Source: CAKZYD01 sp039814715 (GTDB taxonomy: Bacteria; Pseudomonadota; Alphaproteobacteria; Sphingomonadales; CAKZYD01). From it: a DNA stretch of 7,905 nt. Positions within the stretch are counted from its first letter, which is position 1, and each line of letters begins with the position of its first letter. The stretch spans positions 1-7,905 of the forward strand of contig JBCCAR010000060.1 of the NCBI GenBank assembly GCA_039814715.1, read 5' to 3'. A model generated the notes under the pieces. That model had not been told where the DNA came from. It did not search any database and was given only the letters and a program-made list of their open reading frames with translations. Positions 1 through 5,628 of the stretch are shown here, in pieces. The translations under genes and the position numbers were made by a program.

Positions 1-63
1 CGAAGCGCGTAACCCCCACTGGCAGGATTTATACCCACAGATTGCAGCCCCATGATCATGAAT

Positions 64-93
64 GGGTCCCCCGGTCAAGCCGGAGGACGACGG
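64..93. repeat. Palindromic intergenic repeat, copy 1 (CCGG-TCAAG-CCGG type)
   Basis: Short inverted repeat. CCGG (71-74) and CCGG (80-83) flank TCAAG; after one mismatch the stem continues with TCC (67-69) against GGA (85-87). A GACGACGGAG tail follows. The layout (GGGTCC, palindrome, GA-GACGG tail) matches a family of small palindromic repeats common between genes in alphaproteobacteria; that family link is from memory. A second, diverged copy with a similar tail lies about 110 bp to the right. No coding role is likely. Confidence 0.6.
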
Positions 94-177
94 AGGCGGA
101 TGTCGCCTTTGGGCTCATTGCTACCCAAAACACAACCCCAGCCACGCGCCCGAACCCAGCAGCGCCGGCGTCAACAT

Positions 178-206
178 GGGACCCGGCTAAAAACCGGGAT
201 GACGGA
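178..206. repeat. Palindromic intergenic repeat, copy 2
   Basis: CCCGG (182-186) and CCGGG (194-198) form a five-base stem around a seven-base A-rich loop, with GGGA in front and a GATGACGGAG tail behind. The tail resembles GACGACGGAG after copy 1, so the two elements look like same-orientation members of one repeat family. Read from the minus strand the loop becomes a short T run inside the hairpin, not after it, so it is a poor intrinsic terminator alone. Confidence 0.55.
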
Positions 207-210
207 GCGT

Positions 211-250
211 GGGTCCGCCGCGGGCTCAACTCAACCCGCTAAACGGACCC
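211..250 (-). terminator. Long imperfect hairpin downstream of the StyA-like gene, possible terminator
   Basis: GGGTCCG (211-217) pairs with CGGACCC (244-250), and inside it GCGGG (220-224) pairs with CCCGC (235-239), leaving a ten-base loop. It lies about 30 bp past the monooxygenase stop codon, where a terminator is expected. There is no T run on either side, so it may instead be another repeat element or an mRNA 3'-end stabiliser. The pairing is seen directly; the terminator role is inferred. Confidence 0.4.
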
Positions 251-280
251 CCATGAGCCTATGCGTCCACAAGACCAGTC

Positions 281-1564
281 TTACTCCGCAGCCTGTTGCG
301 GCAGATAAGGTCCGGCGACGGACAGCGCGGCTTGCACGTCTGTCATGTAAGGGAAAAAGTTCTTAGGCTGCGGGAAGTTGCCAACGAAATGTTTGTCTGC
401 AAATTCCCGGTTATTGCTGGCGGCCCCGAGCATGATCTGGCCGGCTTCCGTCAAAGGCTCTAGCAGCAGATTATTAAAGCCATAAGCAGCTTCACCATGG
501 AAGCCCCAGAACGCATCCATGACTTGCTGCATCCAATAGCTGTCATAGGGCGCATCGCCGCGCGCGATGACCATATCTGCTACGAATTTCGCATTGCGCT
601 GCGCGCAGTTGCCGCCCTGTCCGCCAATGGGGTCAAAGGTGATGGCAGTGTCTCCGAGAGGCATAATGTGCTTGCCGGATGGCAGCGTGCCAAAGGCCTT
701 ACGGACCGTTGGCGGGAATTGGCCTTTGAGCCAGCAAAAGGGATCGCCTTCCACAGGCTTGCCATGGCGCACAATGTCCCACTCCCATGGTGCATGCTCT
801 TTAATGAAGCCATTGCCTGCATCCACCGCTTCTTGAGCGGTCGTCACGTCGTTAAAGACATCCATTTTGCCGCCCGGCTTTGGCTCAAATAGGCAGCACC
901 AGGTTTTACCCGCTGTTTTATGCGTGAAGGGTACCCAAAAATATTCGCCCGTATCGCCGAAAAAGTTAAATTTCACTGGGTTGAAGTCAGCCCGGTCATC
1001 CCAGTGATCGTTCTCAATCCCCTCCACGATATACATGGCAAGCTTACGCTGCGGCTTATCATAGACACTGCGGTCGGTATCGCGCGCGATGATGCGCGAG
1101 AGCTCTCCTTTACCAGCGGCGAGCAAGGTCAGGTCTGATTTTTGCGCGATCTCATCCGCGCGCTCAGCCGTCACACTTTCGATAACCAATTCGCCGCCTA
1201 GGCTCTCAAAATCCTCAAGCCAGCGATGCACGCGCATGCGCATGTCAATCGCGCCGCCAGGTCGATCAGAAAACCGGCCAGCCACTTCAATGCGCTGGTC
1301 GCCATCGATGGTGGGTTTAAAATCGAGGAGCACTCCATGCATATCGTGCATGTTATCGCTCCAAAAATCCATGCCGAGCTGGCGCTCGATATCGATTGTC
1401 GTTGGATAGAGCGCTGCTGTTCCCGTCGGCGCGCAGTCATTGAGCCATTGATCGGGCGTCCGGTCTGAATACATGGTAACCTTAAAACCCTTACCGCTTT
1501 TCAGCAGCGCATAAGCAAAAATGCAGCCAGCTGTTCCGGCGCCAATAATGGAAATTTGCGTCAT
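281..1564 (-). CDS. StyA-like FAD-dependent monooxygenase (styrene/indole monooxygenase family)
   Basis: A 427-residue flavoprotein, close to the roughly 415 residues of styrene monooxygenase StyA. Known family members take FADH2 from a separate NADH-flavin reductase (StyB) and epoxidise styrene or indole in the cytosol. The N-terminus has the Rossmann FAD motif IIGAGTAG (Gly8, Gly10, Gly13), then YSDRTPDQ and a LND...GTAALYP stretch where StyA has its LLNT...AHN region. The second FAD motif is GDTAITFDPIGGQGGN (304-319), matching the family GD...DP..GQG pattern. The ATG at 1564 was chosen because GAGAGGGA sits about 8 bp upstream and the FAD strand begins at once; an in-frame GTG at 1624 would add 20 residues unlike the family. 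No StyB partner is present. The family is fairly sure, the substrate unknown. Confidence 0.82.
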   Translation of the reverse strand: MTQISIIGAGTAGCIFAYALLKSGKGFKVTMYSDRTPDQWLNDCAPTGTAALYPTTIDIERQLGMDFWSDNMHDMHGVLLDFKPTIDGDQRIEVAGRFSDRPGGAIDMRMRVHRWLEDFESLGGELVIESVTAERADEIAQKSDLTLLAAGKGELSRIIARDTDRSVYDKPQRKLAMYIVEGIENDHWDDRADFNPVKFNFFGDTGEYFWVPFTHKTAGKTWCCLFEPKPGGKMDVFNDVTTAQEAVDAGNGFIKEHAPWEWDIVRHGKPVEGDPFCWLKGQFPPTVRKAFGTLPSGKHIMPLGDTAITFDPIGGQGGNCAQRNAKFVADMVIARGDAPYDSYWMQQVMDAFWGFHGEAAYGFNNLLLEPLTEAGQIMLGAASNNREFADKHFVGNFPQPKNFFPYMTDVQAALSVAGPYLPQQAAE

Positions 1565-1570
1565 ATGATT

Positions 1571-1595
1571 GTCCCTCTCACTCGTTTGTTGAGAG
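1571..1595 (-). promoter_or_regulatory. Ribosome-binding site of the StyA-like gene, inside a small hairpin
   Basis: On the mRNA strand GAGAGGGA lies about 8 bases before the ATG at 1564 and fixes the start. TGAGAG, which overlaps this site (1580-1575), can pair with CTCTCA (1595-1590) across a nine-base loop. The hairpin could partly hide the ribosome site. The stem is only six pairs, so a regulatory effect is speculative. Confidence 0.45.
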
Positions 1596-1642
1596 AAAGT
1601 AGAACACGTCCAAACAGACAACACTATGCATTGAGTGCAATT

Positions 1643-1669
1643 TCTATTCGAGACTGGCTACGGAATAGA
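1643..1669. promoter_or_regulatory. Inverted repeat in the leader of the StyA-like gene, candidate operator
   Basis: TCTATTC (1643-1649) and GAATAGA (1663-1669) form a perfect seven-base inverted repeat with a 13-base spacer. It lies between the AraC stop codon and the StyA-like start, about 80 bp upstream of that start. Arm centres are 20 bp apart, roughly two helical turns, which would suit a dimeric regulator on one DNA face. It may also be a weak terminator stem after araC, though no T run follows. The role is inferred. Confidence 0.35.
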
Positions 1670-1698
1670 CGGGTCGGGGAGGCTTGGGGGCAAGCGCC

Positions 1699-2730
1699 TT
1701 AAGGACCCACCCTATGCGTCTTGGCAAAGCGAAGGGTGTCAGACGGGCTTTCACCAAAGCGCTTTTTATACTCACCTGAAAACCTGCCAAGCTGCGTAAA
1801 GCCCCAGCGCATGGCCGCATCCGTGACGGACGTGCCCTCCTTGGCGCCCAGTAACTCTTGGCGCACACGCTCTAGCCGGATGTTCTTAAAGTAAAGCATG
1901 GGCGAAATGCCGCGATACTTCTGAAAGCCGTCATAAAGCGTGCGCCGCGACACGCCCGCCGCTTTACACAGCGCTGGCAGATCGACGGTTTCATCGGCGT
2001 GGGCGGCCATATGGGCTTCGGCCAGCTTGACATACCCTGGCGCAAGCCGCGGCTTTGACATGGTGCCCGTCTGCGCCGCAGTCGGCTGGGCAGCGAGCAA
2101 GGTTTGCATCATAAGCAGCTCCATTTGCCCTGCAATCGCAGGATCGTGGATGCCGGCGCCCGGCGTGCCAAGCTCGCGCACAAGCAGCTCGGCAAGCCGC
2201 CAGAAAGTCCCCGCTTTGCCGCCAGAACGAGCCATACACATGTCAAAGACCAAAGGACCGGGAAGTGGCTGTGAGAAAGCGCGGATGGCGGCGCGCTCAA
2301 GCGCGACGCGGTCCATTTTTACGATCAACGCCGTCGCATCAGCGCTGAAGGTTAGGGTCAGCTGCTCGGATGGCGAAAGGATGACCGCACTGTCTTGGCC
2401 GGCCCTATGGCGCGCGTCTGGGCCGATGGCGTCAACCCAGCCCTCCAGCGGATATACTGCAGCAAACCAGGTGTTCAGCCTGGTTTCAATGCGCACCTTC
2501 GCCCCGTAATTCAGCAGCGCAACCCCAACGGCAGGCAGCTCCGTATAGTACATCTGTACATCCAATTCGCCGTCCAGGACTGTTTGGGAGTGGGGCGCAA
2601 AGGCGTGGGCAATGAAGCCGCGCGCGGCATCACTATCGCGCGTCGCCAAGACCTCAAATTGCTTCAAAAGGACGGAGCTGAGATCAGGAGAAGGCTGAGG
2701 CCCAGCGCCGGGCGTGAGCATATCGGCCAT
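1699..2730 (-). CDS. AraC-family transcriptional regulator
   Basis: A 343-residue regulator. The C-terminal part (about 228-338) is a standard AraC/XylS DNA-binding domain: a first helix-turn-helix around 250-271 (LPALCKAAGVSRRTLYDGFQ), a second around 301-322 and the closing GFTQLGRFSGEYKKRFGESP signature. The N-terminal part (about 35-215) is a sensing and dimerisation domain of the type found in FeaR/NitR-like members. The ATG lies 11 bp after the nitrilase stop with little Shine-Dalgarno sequence, so translation is probably coupled to the nitrilase. A nitrilase followed by an AraC gene is the order of nitA-nitR in Rhodococcus rhodochrous J1, where NitR activates the nitrilase gene. The effector is therefore likely a nitrile or an acid, and the targets the nitrilase operon and perhaps the StyA-like gene; both are inferences. 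Confidence 0.87.
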   Translation of the reverse strand: MADMLTPGAGPQPSPDLSSVLLKQFEVLATRDSDAARGFIAHAFAPHSQTVLDGELDVQMYYTELPAVGVALLNYGAKVRIETRLNTWFAAVYPLEGWVDAIGPDARHRAGQDSAVILSPSEQLTLTFSADATALIVKMDRVALERAAIRAFSQPLPGPLVFDMCMARSGGKAGTFWRLAELLVRELGTPGAGIHDPAIAGQMELLMMQTLLAAQPTAAQTGTMSKPRLAPGYVKLAEAHMAAHADETVDLPALCKAAGVSRRTLYDGFQKYRGISPMLYFKNIRLERVRQELLGAKEGTSVTDAAMRWGFTQLGRFSGEYKKRFGESPSDTLRFAKTHRVGP

Positions 2731-2741
2731 GACTGACAGCG

Positions 2742-3737
2742 TTACTCAGCAGCCTGGTCAGCAGGCGGCGGGGCTGCGATTGGCGCGCGCGCTTGGTCCG
2801 TCAAAACATCCCGCCGGCTCGGATCAAAGACCACATACGCCACATCCGGGCGTGCATAATGCCCTGCAGGATCGCCAGCAGCTTTAGCATAAGCGATCAT
2901 ACTTAAATCAATATCTGCATAGACCAGGCCTTCTTGATCGCCAGCTAATTTCTCGGCCAGTGGACGGCCATCTGGCCCGTAAATCATCGCTTGGCCGCCG
3001 CCCAATTGCAGCAGGCTACGCTGCATGTCGTCGCTGCCCAAGACTTGATGCACGTCATCAGTGATGACCAGTGTCGAGGCGACCACATAGGCCTGCGCTT
3101 CAGCGGCATAGGTGATGGTGGCGGCTTCATTGACTTCTGGCCCAAGCGCATAAGCCTGCTCTCGGTATAGCCCGAAGCCCGGCCAAGAGGCGACATGCAC
3201 CTGTTCATGCTGGCCAATCAAGAGCTGGCGGTTCAGCGGCTGGAGATGCTCCCAGCAATTGAGCGCGCCAAGCTTGCCTACAGGCATATCCAGAACCACC
3301 ATGTCAGAACCATCGCCGTCGCCAAAGACCGTGCGTTCCGCATGGGTTGGCTTGAGCTTGCGGCGAATAGTATGAAGCGTGCCATCGGGACCGATAATGG
3401 CCTGCGCGATATAGAGCGTGCCGTGCTCGCGGTAGTTCATGCCGATGACTGCTGCGATTTCGCCATCGCGGCAAGCGCGCTGTAGCTGCACCAGCTGCGG
3501 ACTATCGAGGGTGATCGCATTGTCGAAATAACGGCCGACGAACTGCATGCCCCAGGCGGGCGGGCCAAGCCAAATCCAAAACGGGTAGCCAGGCAAAAAC
3601 GTCTCGGGAAAGCCGATCAACTTGGCGCCGTTGCCGGCAGCTTCTTTAATGAGCGCGCAGGCTTTATCGGTCGAGGCCTGCAGATCAAGGAAAACGGGCG
3701 CGGCTTGCACGGCAGCGGCTTTGTATTGGGTCATCAT
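2742..3737 (-). CDS. Nitrilase (carbon-nitrogen hydrolase, nitrile to carboxylic acid)
   Basis: A 331-residue cytosolic enzyme of the nitrilase branch of the CN-hydrolase superfamily, which converts R-CN and water to R-COOH and ammonia. All catalytic residues are visible: Glu45 in FPETFLPGYP, Lys127 in RRKLKPTHAER with the accessory Glu134, and nucleophile Cys161 in LNCWEHLQPL. The 34-residue Lys-Cys spacing is that of Rhodococcus nitrilases. HEQVHVASWP follows, and GHYARPDV (292-299) near the end is typical of aryl and arylaceto-nitrilases. CWEH argues against cyanide hydratase, which has CWEN. The tail is rich in Ala and Pro. The first of two adjacent ATGs is used because AGGAG lies 8 bp upstream. 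It starts 14 bp after the reductase-like gene and is followed 11 bp later by the AraC gene. The side chain accepted cannot be read from sequence. Confidence 0.93.
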   Translation of the reverse strand: MMTQYKAAAVQAAPVFLDLQASTDKACALIKEAAGNGAKLIGFPETFLPGYPFWIWLGPPAWGMQFVGRYFDNAITLDSPQLVQLQRACRDGEIAAVIGMNYREHGTLYIAQAIIGPDGTLHTIRRKLKPTHAERTVFGDGDGSDMVVLDMPVGKLGALNCWEHLQPLNRQLLIGQHEQVHVASWPGFGLYREQAYALGPEVNEAATITYAAEAQAYVVASTLVITDDVHQVLGSDDMQRSLLQLGGGQAMIYGPDGRPLAEKLAGDQEGLVYADIDLSMIAYAKAAGDPAGHYARPDVAYVVFDPSRRDVLTDQARAPIAAPPPADQAAE

Positions 3738-3751
3738 GGGCTATGCTCCTA

Positions 3752-4645
3752 TTAAATAAGTTGCGGCGGTGCCCCATTATAGGCGCCGCATTGGGCCAGG
3801 CGGTCTTCGAACGTCAGCGCTGGTCGGCCTAAAATCTGCCCCAGGTCAGGCAATACGGGTGCTTCCTTGCCTTGCTGCAAGGCTTTGAGCAGGCCAAGCA
3901 ACCGGTCGCGCGTAAACCCATCGATAGTTTTGTCCGTGCGCATGATGAGCCCAGCGAGCCAGAGCGGCGGCGCGGTATGTTTCATCGGCGCGCCGGACCA
4001 AGTCGATAGCATCTGCGCTATATCTGCAAAGCGCAGTGATTGTGGCCCCGTCAGCGTATAGATGCCAGGCTTTACTGACCCTTCAAGGGCTTTAACCACA
4101 GCGGCTGCGATGTCGCTCGCATCAATAAAGGCGACTTTGCCATCCTTCACCGGCACGATCATCCGGCCCTTGGCCCAATCACCAAAGAATAAGGCAAGGG
4201 ATTGCATGAACATGGCGGGCCGATAAATCACAGCATCGAGCCCAGATTGCTCAACCAGCTCATCCGCGGCTTTATGTTCAATACCAAAGCTCTCCGGAGG
4301 CGTTTGGCTTGCTAAATGCGCAGAGATTTTGACGATACGCTTGATGCCAGCCGATCGTGCTGCGGCCAGGAGCGTCGCCATCATCTGCGGTATCTCCGGC
4401 ACGTCCGGCAGGATCGCGACCAGCTGATCTGCGCCAGCTAAAGCGGCAGCGAGAGCGTTTTCATCTGTCAATGCTGCTTGCGTTTGCGCCGCGCGGGCAT
4501 CTAGGCGCGCGCGGTCGGCGCGGCGTACAATTGCTGTAACGTCTGCGCCCGCGCCCAATAAGGCAGGCACCACAGCCCCGCCGAGGCGGCCAGTAGCCCC
4601 CGTCAAAACGATCTTTTGCCCTGCTAATGGAAGGGAATCAGTCAT
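3752..4645 (-). CDS. NmrA-like NAD(P)-binding protein (atypical short-chain dehydrogenase)
   Basis: A 297-residue Rossmann protein. The start KIVLTGATGRLGG (11-23) gives the nucleotide motif GxxGxxG with Gly16, Gly19 and Gly22. IVRRADR (39-45) follows strand 2, where Arg residues would suit NADP(H). The classical Tyr-x-x-x-Lys pair is absent; FGIEHKAADEL (120-130) and IYRPAMFMQSL (140-150) are the usual pattern of NmrA/QOR2-type atypical SDRs. Relatives are NAD(P)H sensors, quinone reductases or epimerase-like enzymes, so the reaction is open. It heads the presumed operon with the nitrilase and AraC gene. ATG 4645 was preferred to an in-frame TTG at 4675 because the Rossmann strand begins soon after it; the ribosome site is weak in both cases. 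It is not a StyB-type flavin reductase by fold, but a supporting redox role for the StyA-like enzyme cannot be ruled out. Confidence 0.8.
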   Translation of the reverse strand: MTDSLPLAGQKIVLTGATGRLGGAVVPALLGAGADVTAIVRRADRARLDARAAQTQAALTDENALAAALAGADQLVAILPDVPEIPQMMATLLAAARSAGIKRIVKISAHLASQTPPESFGIEHKAADELVEQSGLDAVIYRPAMFMQSLALFFGDWAKGRMIVPVKDGKVAFIDASDIAAAVVKALEGSVKPGIYTLTGPQSLRFADIAQMLSTWSGAPMKHTAPPLWLAGLIMRTDKTIDGFTRDRLLGLLKALQQGKEAPVLPDLGQILGRPALTFEDRLAQCGAYNGAPPQLI

Positions 4646-4673
4646 TTGGGCAGCGTAGACCAACCTTGAAAAC

Positions 4674-4700
4674 AAAAAAAGCTTTAAGCTTAAAGTTTTT
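4674..4700 (-). promoter_or_regulatory. AT-rich palindrome between gntR and the NmrA-like gene: operator or terminator
   Basis: A perfect 14-bp palindrome, CTTTAAGCTTAAAG (4682-4695), lies between the gntR stop and the NmrA-like start, about 40 bp before that start. On the minus strand it is preceded by six A and followed by C and seven T (4680-4674). It can thus be read as a regulator site at the operon promoter or as an AT-rich intrinsic terminator after gntR. A closely related sequence at 7876-7889 favours a protein-binding site. Both readings are inferences. Confidence 0.45.
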
Positions 4701-4732
4701 TAAAGGCAGCGCTCGGTGCTAGGCCCACGCGT

Positions 4733-5437
4733 TCAGATTGCCGGCTCGTCGCGGCGTCCCTTTTCTTGGCGCAGCAGGTCGAGCACCCAGCGGATGTGGG
4801 AGACGAAGGTCGCGACCGCCGCGTGGTCATCGCCATCCATAATGGTGTCGTGGATACGGCGATAGTTGAGAATATACTGTTCCCAATGAATACCCGGCAC
4901 CATATCGGCTAGCAGCACCGTATAAAAGCGGATGTAGGGCCGGCGATAAAAGAAGTCGACAAACTGGTTGCCGGAAATGTGGTTCAGCTCAACATGGTAG
5001 GTATAAAGCGCTGTTACAAAGTCGCGCCCGTGGCGGCGGTCCCATGCTTCTTGCAGAGCCTCAAAACACTGATCCATGGTGGCGCGGTTGGCCGGTTCAA
5101 TCATTTTTGATGTGGCGAGCCGTACACCAAGAGAACAAATGCTCTCGGTAAATTCTAGAAAGTCAAACAGCTGCTTGGCTGAGAGCTTACGGATTTTTGC
5201 GCCGCGATTGGGCGTAAGCTTAACGACCCCCTCCCCGGCCAGCACATGCAGCGCCTCACGCACCGGCGCACGGCTGACGCCATATTCCTCGGCTAAATCT
5301 GCGGCGATGAGCCGCTGGCCATGGGCATAGCGCCCAGTGGAGACACCATCGATAATATTATTGACGACATGGTTGACCAAAGAGCTTTGGTCCTCTGGCG
5401 GTGTGATAACCGGGTCTGGCTCAGTGTCTAACGGCAT
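4733..5437 (-). CDS. GntR-family transcriptional regulator, FCD (FadR-like) subgroup
   Basis: A 234-residue repressor-type protein. The winged helix covers about 18-86: LVNHVVNNIIDG, then LAEEYGVSRAPVREALHVLAGEGVV and the wing NRGAKIRKLS, a textbook GntR signature. The all-helical FCD ligand domain covers about 90-225. His148 (YHVELNHISGN), His196 (RRIHDTIMDGD) and His214 (FVSHI) match three metal-binding His of FCD proteins; the Asp usually four residues before the first His is Leu144 here. Such regulators usually sense small organic acids. The ATG at 5437 has GAGGA six bases upstream; a TTG at 5449 would add four residues but overlaps that site. It is divergent from the FAD oxidoreductase gene, its most likely target, with a candidate operator in the shared region. 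Confidence 0.88.
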   Translation of the reverse strand: MPLDTEPDPVITPPEDQSSLVNHVVNNIIDGVSTGRYAHGQRLIAADLAEEYGVSRAPVREALHVLAGEGVVKLTPNRGAKIRKLSAKQLFDFLEFTESICSLGVRLATSKMIEPANRATMDQCFEALQEAWDRRHGRDFVTALYTYHVELNHISGNQFVDFFYRRPYIRFYTVLLADMVPGIHWEQYILNYRRIHDTIMDGDDHAAVATFVSHIRWVLDLLRQEKGRRDEPAI

Positions 5438-5566
5438 AGCAATCCTCAATACTCTGCCGCTTGCTTAGCGTTTGCCAGCTGCCATGCCAAGAGGGCACAG
5501 GCGCACTCTTGCAAGCAAATTACTTTGTCGTTTAGCCTGACTTGAAAAGCTGCGTGCAGAAAGCAC

Positions 5567-5597
5567 TTGTCCGCGCATGTGATTTTGCATACAAAAT
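5567..5597 (+). promoter_or_regulatory. Candidate promoter of the FAD oxidoreductase gene
   Basis: A possible -35 box TTGTCC (5567-5572) is followed after 17 bp by TACAAA (5590-5595) as a possible -10 box. A start site near 5602 would leave a leader of about 27 bases including the ribosome site. Matches to the sigma-70 consensus are moderate. A second pair, TTGCAT (5585) and TATTTT (5607), would start transcription inside the ribosome site and is less likely. Confidence 0.4.
5583..5596. promoter_or_regulatory. Candidate GntR/FCD operator overlapping the -10 region
   Basis: TTTTGCATACAAAA is a 14-bp near-palindrome, with arms TTTTG and CAAAA and one mismatched pair inside. It fits the loose FCD-GntR pattern TNGTNNNACNA/TTGTATACAA known from the family. 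It lies in the divergent region between gntR and the FAD oxidoreductase gene and overlaps the proposed -10 box, as expected for a repressor site. A smaller inverted repeat, ATGT-GTAG-ACAT (5596-5607), follows directly and might be a second site. Confidence 0.5.
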
Positions 5598-5613
5598 GTG
5601 TAGACATATTTTT

Positions 5614-5619
5614 AGGAGG
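5614..5619 (+). promoter_or_regulatory. Strong ribosome-binding site of the FAD oxidoreductase gene
   Basis: AGGAGG is a perfect Shine-Dalgarno core nine bases before the ATG at 5629. It decides that start over the upstream in-frame TTG at 5542, which would add 29 residues spanning the candidate promoter and operator. Confidence 0.85.
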
Positions 5620-5628
5620 CGCAGTTTC

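Noticed and set aside
42..366. Two overlapping plus-strand reading frames at the left edge
   Set aside because: They run through palindromic repeats and into the 3' end of the monooxygenase, have low-complexity Arg/Pro/Gln-rich translations and no convincing ribosome site.
497..892. 131-codon plus-strand frame opposite the StyA-like gene
   Set aside because: It is fully inside a well-supported gene on the other strand, with no family signature.
1940..2509. 189-codon plus-strand frame opposite the AraC gene
   Set aside because: It is antisense to a clear AraC protein; its Ser/Ala-rich translation shows no domain and is the usual shadow of GC-rich coding DNA.
3752..4645. Classical short-chain dehydrogenase or StyB-type flavin reductase
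   Set aside because: No Tyr-x-x-x-Lys pair for a classical SDR, and the GATGRLGG Rossmann start is unlike the split-barrel fold of StyB reductases.
5542..5628. Longer start for the FAD oxidoreductase (TTG at 5542)
   Set aside because: The extra 29 residues overlap the candidate promoter and operator, and the ATG at 5629 has a perfect AGGAGG.
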